The notes beneath the pieces are model-generated. The model saw nothing but the letters and a program-made list of their open reading frames with translations, did no database searches and was not told the origin of the DNA. Positions 1 to 5,334 of a stretch of DNA of 7,449 nt are shown one piece after another (within the stretch, counting starts at the first letter, position 1; every line of letters starts with the position of its first letter). The stretch comes from Granulicella sp. (GTDB lineage: Bacteria > Acidobacteriota > Terriglobia > Terriglobales > Acidobacteriaceae): positions 1 to 7,449 of the forward strand of contig PKWK01000387.1 of NCBI GenBank assembly GCA_003133205.1, read 5' to 3'. A program made the position numbers and the translations under genes.

Positions 1-1
1 G

Positions 2-889
2 GCCAGCACGCCGAAGCCGGAGTTGGTGGAGGCTGGGATCGACTGCCTGCATGGGCTTGGGTATAGGACTAAGCTGTTTCCGCATGCGCTGGATCGTGGG
101 CCGCTTTATTATGCGGGGACGGTGGAGCAGCGGGCGGGGGATCTGCTGGCGGCGTTTGCTGATCCGGGCATCGATGGGATTCTTTGTGCGCGGGGTGGAT
201 GGGGCTCGGCGGAGTTGCTGCCGCATCTCGATGCGGGATTGATCCGTGCGAACCGGAAGGTGTTTGTTGGTTACAGCGATCACACTTCATTACATGTTTG
301 GCTGGCGCGGGAGGCGGACCTGGTGAGCTTTTACGGGCCGATGGTTGCGGCGGACTTTGCGCGACCGGAGGGCTTCGACGCGGCAAGCTGGGGACACACG
401 TTTGGCGGCGACTCAGGCTGGTCGCTGGGCACTGGCGATGGGTTGCGCGTGCTGCGTGCGAGCGTTGCGGAAGGAATGCTTGCGGGCGGATGCATTTCGA
501 TTCTTGCGGAGGCGCTGGGTACGCCGTATGCTCCGCTGCCTGCGCGTGCGGATGAGCCGCGGGTGCTGTACCTCGAAGATATTGGGACGAAGCCGTATCA
601 GTGGGACCGGATGCTGTTGCATCTGCGGTATGCGGGGATGCTGGAGCATGTGAGCGGGATAGTGTTTGGCGATATGCGGCAATGCGTCGCGCTTGAGGAG
701 GCGCCGCAGATCGAGGCGGCGATACTTCATGCGCTGAGGGACTTTGCGGGGCCGATTGCGATTGGGCTGCACTCGGGGCATGTGGACTCGCCGAACGTTA
801 CGCTGCCGCTTGGCGTGCGTGTGCGACTGGATTTGAGTGAGCGGGAGAATCCGCGGATGGAATTTCTCGAGGCGGCGGTGAAGAGATAG
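2..889 (+). CDS. ldcA: LD-carboxypeptidase (peptidase S66 family), 5'-truncated
   Basis: Serine peptidase of the S66 family. Known members cleave the terminal D-Ala from murein tetrapeptides (L-Ala-D-Glu-mDAP-D-Ala) to give tripeptides during cytoplasmic cell-wall recycling. The frame is open to the window edge: seven codons (ASTPKPE) precede the first possible start, a TTG at 23, and resemble the conserved family N-terminus, so the true start lies upstream. Numbering from that TTG, I see the nucleophile motif GYSDHT (Ser85), the YLEDIGTKPY motif with the expected catalytic Glu185, and the GHVDSPNVTLPLG motif with catalytic His253, matching the Ser-Glu-His triad of Pseudomonas LdcA. RGGWGS (57-62) and GGCISILAEALGTPY (155-169) are further family signatures. 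About 295 residues are visible against a usual 300-340, so little is missing. mpl begins within a few bases of the stop, so the two are very likely cotranscribed. Family assignment is sure; exact substrate is inferred. Confidence 0.93.
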   Translation, partial: ASTPKPELVEAGIDCLHGLGYRTKLFPHALDRGPLYYAGTVEQRAGDLLAAFADPGIDGILCARGGWGSAELLPHLDAGLIRANRKVFVGYSDHTSLHVWLAREADLVSFYGPMVAADFARPEGFDAASWGHTFGGDSGWSLGTGDGLRVLRASVAEGMLAGGCISILAEALGTPYAPLPARADEPRVLYLEDIGTKPYQWDRMLLHLRYAGMLEHVSGIVFGDMRQCVALEEAPQIEAAILHALRDFAGPIAIGLHSGHVDSPNVTLPLGVRVRLDLSERENPRMEFLEAAVKR

Positions 890-895
890 TGGTCA

Positions 896-2338
896 GTGGT
901 AAGAGTAGCGCGGGGAGCGGGTTTGGCGAAGCATATACATCTGATTGGAATTTGCGGCACGGCGATGGCGTCGCTTGCGGGGATGTTGCAGGCGCGGGGA
1001 CACCGCGTGACGGGGTCGGACGCGGCGGCTTATCCGCCGATGAGCGATGTGCTGGCGGGGTTGGGGATTGCGCTGCATCAGCCGTATGCGGAGGCGAACC
1101 TGGAGCCGCGGCCGGATCTTGTGATTGTGGGCAATGCGATCTCGCGGGGGAATGTCGAACTGGAATATGTGCTGGACACGCGGATTCCGTTTACGTCGAT
1201 GGCGGCGGTGCTGCACGACGAGTTCCTGGCGGGGCGCGAGTCGCTGGTGGTCGCGGGGACGCATGGCAAGACGACCACGACGAGTATGCTGGCGTGGATT
1301 TATGAGGTGGCGTCACGGACTCGGGCGGAGTTTGCGCCGTCGTTTCTGATTGGCGGCGTGGCGGAGAACTTTGGGACGAGCTTTATGGTGCGGGCTGGAA
1401 CACGGCCGTTCATTCTGGAAGGCGATGAGTACGATACGGCGTTCTTCGATAAGGGGCCGAAGTTTCTGCATTATTTTCCCGACGCAGCGATTCTGACGCA
1501 TGTGGAGTTCGATCATGCGGATATTTATCCGGACCTTGCGGCGGTGAAGACGGCGTTTAAGCGGCTGGTGAACCTGATTCCGCGGCGCGGTCGCGTGGTG
1601 GCGTTCGATGGGAGCGAGAACGTAAGCGAGTGCGTGGCGCGGGCATTCTGCGCTGTGGAGCGGTACGGCTTTGGGTTGGAGTCGCACTGGCGCGCGACGG
1701 AGATGCAGCATGAGGGCGGAGTAACGCGATGGACATTGCTGCGCGGAGGCGAGGCATTTGCGGAGTTGCGACTGCCGATGGCGGGTGAGCACAATGCGCT
1801 GAATGCTACCGCAGCGGCGGCGTTGGCTGCGGGACAGGGCGTTCCGACGGAGGCGATCGTGGAGGCGCTGGCGACGTTCCGGTCGGTGAAGCGGCGGCTG
1901 GAAGTTCGGGCCGAGGTGAACGGCGTGACCATTATCGACGACTTTGCGCACCATCCGACGGCAATTCGGGAGACGCTGCGGGCGCTGCGGACTTCGTATC
2001 CGGGGCGGCGGTTGTGGGCGGTGCTGGAGCCGCGGTCGAATACGCTGCGGCGGAATGTGTTAGAGGAGGCGCTGGTGGAGAGTTTGGCGCTGGCGGATCG
2101 CAGTGTGCTGGCCGCGGTGTTCAAGTCGGAGGCGATTCCGGCGGGTGAGCGGCTGCATCCGGAGAACGTTGTGGCGGCGCTGCGGGCGCGTGGGCTTGAG
2201 TCTGCGGTGTATGCGGATGCGGATGCGATTGTTGCGGCGATTGCGCCGGAGTTGCGGCCGGGCGATGTGGTGGCGATTCTGTCGAATGGCGGGTTTGGCG
2301 GGATATACGAGAAGTTGCCGAAGGCGCTTGCGGACTGA
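896..2338 (+). CDS. mpl: UDP-N-acetylmuramate:L-alanyl-gamma-D-glutamyl-meso-diaminopimelate ligase
   Basis: Cytoplasmic Mur-ligase family enzyme that joins recycled tripeptide (L-Ala-gamma-D-Glu-mDAP) to UDP-MurNAc using ATP, bypassing MurC, MurD and MurE. Numbered from GTG 896: an N-terminal Rossmann region with HIHLIGICGTAM (13-24), the ATP P-loop AGTHGKTTTT (Lys125), LEGDEYD (174-180), HVEFDHADIYPDL (202-214, typical of Mpl rather than MurC), the Mur-ligase GEHNALNATAAAA (297-309), and the C-terminal DDFAHHPTA (348-356) followed by EPRSNT. Length is 480 residues, or 471 from an internal TTG at 923; E. coli Mpl has 457. I prefer TTG 923, because GGGGAG lies 5 bases upstream and it places LAKHIHLIGICGT at the N-terminus, as in relatives. 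GTG 896 has no clear Shine-Dalgarno. It follows ldcA by 6 bases (or 33), giving a functional pair. MurC was considered but the FDHADIYPDL motif and partner gene favour Mpl. Confidence 0.95.
   Translation: MVRVARGAGLAKHIHLIGICGTAMASLAGMLQARGHRVTGSDAAAYPPMSDVLAGLGIALHQPYAEANLEPRPDLVIVGNAISRGNVELEYVLDTRIPFTSMAAVLHDEFLAGRESLVVAGTHGKTTTTSMLAWIYEVASRTRAEFAPSFLIGGVAENFGTSFMVRAGTRPFILEGDEYDTAFFDKGPKFLHYFPDAAILTHVEFDHADIYPDLAAVKTAFKRLVNLIPRRGRVVAFDGSENVSECVARAFCAVERYGFGLESHWRATEMQHEGGVTRWTLLRGGEAFAELRLPMAGEHNALNATAAAALAAGQGVPTEAIVEALATFRSVKRRLEVRAEVNGVTIIDDFAHHPTAIRETLRALRTSYPGRRLWAVLEPRSNTLRRNVLEEALVESLALADRSVLAAVFKSEAIPAGERLHPENVVAALRARGLESAVYADADAIVAAIAPELRPGDVVAILSNGGFGGIYEKLPKALAD
912..917 (+). 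promoter_or_regulatory. Probable ribosome binding site deciding the mpl start (TTG 923)
   Basis: GGGGAG lies 5 bases before the TTG at 923-925. That TTG begins at the residue where Mpl homology starts, while the longer GTG start at 896 has no comparable site. Confidence 0.55.
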
Positions 2339-2352
2339 GGCCTAAAGACAGA

Positions 2353-2418
2353 GGCGAAATACAGGGATCCTTCCCCTTCGCTTCGCTCAAGGGTCAGGAT
2401 GACGGCGGATGGGGGTGG
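2353..2418 (+). repeat. Dispersed intergenic repeat, copy 1, with hairpin
   Basis: Lies between the convergent mpl and HAD stops. Its left end GGCGAAATACAGGGATC (2353-2369) matches 3788-3804 at 14 of 17 bases, and its right end GATGACGGCGGATGGGG resembles GATGACGCCGGGG of the second copy. The centre can fold: ATCCT (2367-2371) with AGGAT (2396-2400), CCCTT (2374-2378) with AAGGG (2389-2393), and GC/GC around a TTC loop. I recall similar short elements scattered between genes in Terriglobia, but that is memory, not a search. It could end transcription from both sides, though there is no T tract for a classical terminator. Confidence 0.7.
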
Positions 2419-2426
2419 CGGCGGTT

Positions 2427-3509
2427 TCATGCCGGGTTGCACGGTACGCCGAGGGCGGTTTCGATGGCTTCGGCGACGCCGTCGTTGCAGTTGGATGGAC
2501 CGAGGCGCCAGCCGCGCGCTGCTGCAAAGAGCTTGAGGTCGGGGGGCGCGTTGTCCATGAGGACGGCGGTGCCGGCGATTTCGAGCATGGGGACGTCGTT
2601 CCAGTTGTCGCCGATGGCGAGGATTTGCGCGGGGTCGATGCCCTGGGTGGCGGCGAGCGCGAGGATGGCGGCGCCCTTTGAACATCCGGCTGGGAGGATG
2701 TCGAGGATGGAGAGGTCTCGGCCGGGGTATTCGGTGCGGTGGAGAGTGATGATGGGTTCGGGTTCGGCATCTTGGCTCGGCGACGGAAGGCAACCCACCC
2801 ATTGTGATGAAGCCACAAAGGATGGGCCACCCACTGTGGCCGAGCCGTTCATGGTTTTGCCGGAGCGACCGGAGGGGTGGCCGGAGGCGGAGATGCCGGG
2901 GTGCTCGAGCAGGCGGGCTTCGGCGCGGGCCATGCGCTCGATGGTGCCGCATAGCATGGCCTGGATGGGGGCGTCGTAATTGGATCCGTCGTCGGTTAGG
3001 GCGCTCTCGATGGGGTTGACGTGGGCGATGTAGGGTTCGTTGGCGGCCATCCAGCGACCGATGCTGGCGTTGAGTTCGTCGAGGTGCTCGACGACCAGGG
3101 CGCCGCGCGTGTCGTCGCCGTCGGGTCCGACTCGGTCGAAGGTGAGGACGAGGGCGTTGCGGAACTCGTCGACGTGGCCGCAGAGCCAGATGGCAGTGGC
3201 GTGGGGGAGGTGGGTGCGGGCGATGAGTTGGGAGGCGATGGGTTCATCGCCGAATGACCCGAGAGTGCGGGTAACGGTGCCGTTGGAACTGACCAGGGTA
3301 CTGGCGTGGTGGAGGCCGAGCGGGCGCAGGACGCGCATGGCGTAGGAGTGGCGGCGACCGGTGGCGACGACGATCTCGACGCCGCCGGCTTCGGCGGCCA
3401 GGAGGGCGGCGAGGTTGCGCGGACTGACGCGGCCGTCGTCACCGAGGAGGGTGCCGTCCATGTCGATGGCGATCATTCGGATGGTGCCGTTGTGCGGTGC
3501 TGCGTGCAA
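2427..3509 (-). CDS. Cof-type HAD-IIB hydrolase (sugar/nucleotide phosphatase type) with an unusual cap insertion
   Basis: Haloacid-dehalogenase phosphatase, a cytoplasmic Mg-dependent enzyme acting through a phospho-aspartate; substrate unknown. HAD motif I is IAIDMDGTLL (residues 13-22, nucleophile Asp16, acid/base Asp18). Motif II is VVATGR (47-52, Thr50), followed by LVSSNGT (72-78). The motif III lysine is in CSKGAA (Lys278), and motif IV is IGDNWNDVPML (299-309, Asp301 and Asp305). The C2B cap lies between motifs II and III. Length is 360 residues against about 265-300 usual for the family. Roughly 209-252 is a Gly/Ser/Pro-rich stretch without family character, inserted between EARLLEHPGIS and IITLHRTEYPGRDLSILD; see the separate entry. 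The start is a TTG at 3509 preceded by a very G-rich Shine-Dalgarno; ATG at 3476 (Met12) is the alternative. The gene runs convergent to mpl, and all catalytic residues are intact. Confidence 0.9.
   Translation of the reverse strand: MHAAPHNGTIRMIAIDMDGTLLGDDGRVSPRNLAALLAAEAGGVEIVVATGRRHSYAMRVLRPLGLHHASTLVSSNGTVTRTLGSFGDEPIASQLIARTHLPHATAIWLCGHVDEFRNALVLTFDRVGPDGDDTRGALVVEHLDELNASIGRWMAANEPYIAHVNPIESALTDDGSNYDAPIQAMLCGTIERMARAEARLLEHPGISASGHPSGRSGKTMNGSATVGGPSFVASSQWVGCLPSPSQDAEPEPIITLHRTEYPGRDLSILDILPAGCSKGAAILALAATQGIDPAQILAIGDNWNDVPMLEIAGTAVLMDNAPPDLKLFAAARGWRLGPSNCNDGVAEAIETALGVPCNPA
2754..2885 (-). repeat. In-frame repeat-like insertion in the HAD cap domain
   Basis: This segment encodes HAD residues 209-252. 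It contains nested inverted repeats: GGCTCGGC (2774-2781) with GCCGAGCC (2839-2846), perfect over 8 bp; and inside it CCCA/TGGG (2798-2801, 2823-2826) plus TTGTG/CACAA (2802-2806, 2814-2818) around a 7-base loop. Two pieces match the intergenic repeat at 6803-6857: CTTGGCTCGGCGA (2771-2783) with CTGGGCTCGGTGA at 11 of 13, and ATGGGCCACCCAC (2822-2834) with ATGGGGCACCCAC at 12 of 13. Sequence either side resumes normal HAD homology. Boundaries are approximate and mobility is inferred. Confidence 0.65.
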
Positions 3510-3513
3510 GGTA

Positions 3514-3525
3514 CCCCCTCCCCCC
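3514..3525 (-). promoter_or_regulatory. G-rich ribosome binding site for the HAD gene
   Basis: On the - strand this reads six G, one A, five G. Its GGAGG core lies 7 bases before the TTG at 3509. This supports the TTG over the internal ATG at 3476, which has no Shine-Dalgarno. Confidence 0.6.
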
Positions 3526-3787
3526 TATATATCTAAAATACACAATACAAATGGCTTGCAACTTGGTATATACCGATTGATATATACTATTGATCTGAAG
3601 CGTGCGGCTTGTTTCTGAATTATCCCCTACATTCTATTTTACTCCTTTGGCATAACTAACCCGCCAACTATATCTCTATGTGGGTCAGCGAGTTAGGTGG
3701 TTTGGGGGCTTGACACGTGAGTTTGCTGGAGTTTTCGCGGAAAATGGTTTGGGGTGGCGGAAGAGAACAGGCAACGGCAAGGGCAAA
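3526..3787. other. Gene-free stretch: AT-rich island and probable HAD promoter region
   Basis: No credible gene is seen on either strand. By hand count 3521-3680 is about 37% GC (59 of 160), far below the surrounding coding DNA. The - strand of this stretch must hold the HAD promoter; TATA-rich hexamers exist but no convincing -35/-10 pair. It contains the tandem TATATAC motif (entered separately) and a small near-palindrome TTTTCGCGGAAAA at 3732-3744. The part from about 3680 to 3757 resembles an intergenic sequence I associate with Terriglobia, but that impression is from memory only. The complete spacer between the HAD start and the end of the exported-protein tail is 3510-3851. Confidence 0.6.
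3565..3593. promoter_or_regulatory. Tandem TATATAC motif, candidate operator
   Basis: TATATACCGATTGA (3567-3580) is followed directly by TATATACTATTGA (3581-3593), an imperfect tandem repeat differing by one base and one deletion. The first unit lies in the perfect 10-bp palindrome GGTATATACC (3565-3574). It is 56-84 bases upstream of the HAD start, a reasonable place for a regulator or promoter element. No regulator gene lies nearby, so binding is speculation. Confidence 0.4.
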
Positions 3788-3843
3788 GGCGAAATGCGGG
3801 GGTCTCTCCACTACGCGCTTCGGTCGAGATGACGCCGGGGTGG
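3788..3843 (+). repeat. Dispersed intergenic repeat, copy 2
   Basis: GGCGAAATGCGGGGGTC (3788-3804) matches copy 1 (2353-2369) at 14 of 17 bases, and GATGACGCCGGGGTGG (3828-3843) matches its right end with a short gap. The centre, CGCGCTTCGGTCGAGATGA, has diverged from copy 1. It lies just past the putative extended 3' end of the exported-protein gene, so both copies sit immediately downstream of genes. Confidence 0.65.
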
Positions 3844-3851
3844 TTGCAGGG

Positions 3852-3930
3852 CTATTCGGGTCTGTCGTCGTCGGAATCGTCGCTGCCGAGGAGACCTTTG
3901 ACCAAGTCACCGGCGTTGACGTTGATGGGT
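3852..3930 (-). other. Coding-like 3' tail of the exported protein, out of frame
   Basis: Directly after the TAA at 3931-3933, the +1-shifted frame reads on for about 25 sense codons to a TAG at 3852-3854, giving KPINVNAGDLVKGLLG followed by an acidic SDDSDDDRPE end. By my count 18 of 25 of its codons end in C, the same bias as the gene upstream. It has no start of its own: a TAG closes this frame a little upstream and I see no ATG or GTG. The shift lies at a run of six A on the coding strand (3934-3939); five A would fuse the tail to the gene. Confidence 0.5.
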
Positions 3931-5247
3931 TTATTTTTTCGCGCTGGGTTTCCAGTCGGTCTGGTCTACGTGGAAGGTGACTGAGTCGACGTCAGTGTCG
4001 GTGAGCAGGACGACGGTGGTGTCGGTGCCGTACTTGCGCAGGATTTCGGGATTGGGAAGGCTCATCCAAATGAGGTTGCTGGGCGGACCGTCGTTGCGAC
4101 CGTCGGCTGCGTCGGAGACGGTGAGCGTGTAGGTGATGTTGCCGGGTAGATCCTCGAAGTGGAAGCTGCCGTCGTCCCAGATTGCGGCTAACAGGTGGGT
4201 TGCGGGATTGTCTTTGACGGTGAGGCTAATCTGACCGACGTTGAGGGTGTGGCCGTCTTCTTTGGAGACCACGTGGCCGGTAATGTTGTGCAGTTTGTGG
4301 GAGGGGATGCTGATGTCCGCGCCGGAGAATTCGTCGCCTGCTGCGAGTTTGATGGCTTTCGCGTCGACGCGGTTGAAAGTGTCGCCGCTATAGACGGCGA
4401 GATTGATCCCTGAGCCTCCGTCGCCCATGTTGGAGGCGCTGATGCCGGTGCCGCTGGCGACGAGCGAGGCGTGGAGAGCGTACTCGCCGGGGGCGAGGCC
4501 AGCGATGCGAAAGTGGCCACGATCGTCGGTCTTGGAGGGCTGGCCGATACCCATGAGGGCGAGCGCCGTACTCATATCTGCGGCGGCGGCTTCGGAGAGG
4601 TCTTCTGTGGACTTTGGCTTGATGACGGTGAGGGTCCAGCCGACGGCGGGGCTGCCATCGTCGTAGAGGATGCGGCCGCTGACGGCTGCGCCGCGCTCCA
4701 AGCGGAGATCTGCGTGGGCGGAGTCGGTACCGGTGACCGCAATGGTGGTGAGTTGGGCAAGACGTGCACGGACGGCGGGGTCGGTGCTGGCGAAGTCCTC
4801 GTCGGAGAACTGGCTGAAGGGGTCGATGTAGCCGGTGAAGATGGCGTGGACGTAGTAGGTTCCGGGCTTGACGCCGGCGAAGCTGTAGGAGCCATCGAGT
4901 CCGACGGTGGAGGAGTTGAGCATGTCGGTCATCTGGTCCCCGCGCTTGCGGGCGGCGGCGAGGGCTTTCTTTTGATCGTCGGTCTGCGGCTTGGCGGGCG
5001 TGCCGGATTTGCCGGAGGCCTTGGTCATGCTGTCGGTGATGCTCTTCATCGTGTCGTCGCCGGCGTGACTGGGGGCGGTGGACTTGAGCAGGACCTTGGC
5101 GAAGCGGGCGGGGGCATTGGTGTCGGCGCAGAAGACGTGGCCGCTGACCGTGCTGCCGACGACGTACGGAGTTTGCTGGGCGGGAAGGCGGAGGGCGAGG
5201 AGAAGGAGCACGGGAAGGGCGAATTTGGATCGTGAGGAGAAACTCAT
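3931..5247 (-). CDS. Exported protein with carboxypeptidase regulatory-like beta-sandwich domains
   Basis: Function unknown. Residues 1-23 form a Sec signal peptide: a basic SSRSK start, a hydrophobic core LPVLLLLAL, and likely cleavage after LPA before QQTPY. The mature part shows three units of carboxypeptidase regulatory-like or transthyretin-type fold. Unit 1 (about 32-140) starts at VSGHVF and ends at SYSFAGVKPGTYYVHA. Unit 2 (about 180-265) has AAVSGRILYDDGSPAVG and GHFRIAGLAPGEYALHA. Unit 3 (about 318-405) has NITGHVVSKEDG and SFHFEDLPGNITYTLTV. A charged, probably helical segment (58-112) interrupts unit 1. There is no peptidase domain, TonB plug or barrel, so it is not a TonB-dependent receptor. 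Length is 438 residues, or about 25 more if the frameshifted tail belongs. The ATG at 5247 has GAGG 8 bases upstream. The gene is divergent from the MATE gene across 87 bp. Such folds often mediate surface or ligand binding, which is only a possibility here. Confidence 0.85.
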   Translation of the reverse strand: MSFSSRSKFALPVLLLLALRLPAQQTPYVVGSTVSGHVFCADTNAPARFAKVLLKSTAPSHAGDDTMKSITDSMTKASGKSGTPAKPQTDDQKKALAAARKRGDQMTDMLNSSTVGLDGSYSFAGVKPGTYYVHAIFTGYIDPFSQFSDEDFASTDPAVRARLAQLTTIAVTGTDSAHADLRLERGAAVSGRILYDDGSPAVGWTLTVIKPKSTEDLSEAAAADMSTALALMGIGQPSKTDDRGHFRIAGLAPGEYALHASLVASGTGISASNMGDGGSGINLAVYSGDTFNRVDAKAIKLAAGDEFSGADISIPSHKLHNITGHVVSKEDGHTLNVGQISLTVKDNPATHLLAAIWDDGSFHFEDLPGNITYTLTVSDAADGRNDGPPSNLIWMSLPNPEILRKYGTDTTVVLLTDTDVDSVTFHVDQTDWKPSAKK

Positions 5248-5282
5248 CAGGGCGGCCTCAAAAAGGAATATGGCGGTGGGAT

Positions 5283-5296
5283 CACTATATATTGTG
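5283..5296. promoter_or_regulatory. Near-palindrome in the divergent promoter region
   Basis: CACTATATATTGTG is a 14-bp palindrome with a single mismatched pair, in the 87-bp gap between the divergent exported-protein and MATE starts. Its TATATT or TATAGT cores could be -10 elements for either gene, but no good -35 hexamer stands at the right distance. An operator for a PadR- or GntR-like repressor is possible but unproven. Confidence 0.4.
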
Positions 5297-5334
5297 GGGG
5301 ATCGAGTTCGCTTGGGTCGGGTAGGATCGGGGGA

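Noticed and set aside
1525..2952. 475-codon open frame on the - strand covering mpl's 3' half and part of the HAD gene
   Set aside because: It lies opposite mpl and in the wrong frame of HAD. Its product is Arg/Pro/Ser-rich with no recognisable motif, while both overlapped genes have full catalytic signatures. It is a high-GC shadow.
3514..3525. G-quadruplex in the HAD leader
   Set aside because: Only two G runs separated by one A are present. A stable intramolecular quadruplex normally needs four runs, so the tract is better explained as a strong Shine-Dalgarno.
3710..3745. TTGACA hexamer as a -35 promoter box on the + strand
   Set aside because: No -10-like hexamer stands 16-18 bp downstream, and the next + strand gene starts about 1.6 kb away.
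3668..3910. 80-codon - strand frame just after the exported-protein stop as an independent small gene
   Set aside because: Its frame gives a Thr/Ser/Pro-rich product running into repeat copy 2 and lacks a ribosome binding site. The alternative frame ending at 3852 has the matching codon bias.
4471..5235. 254-codon + strand frame opposite the exported-protein gene
   Set aside because: The product is almost only Gly, Val, Asp, Glu and Ala, typical of an antisense shadow. The - strand frame has a signal peptide and domain repeats.
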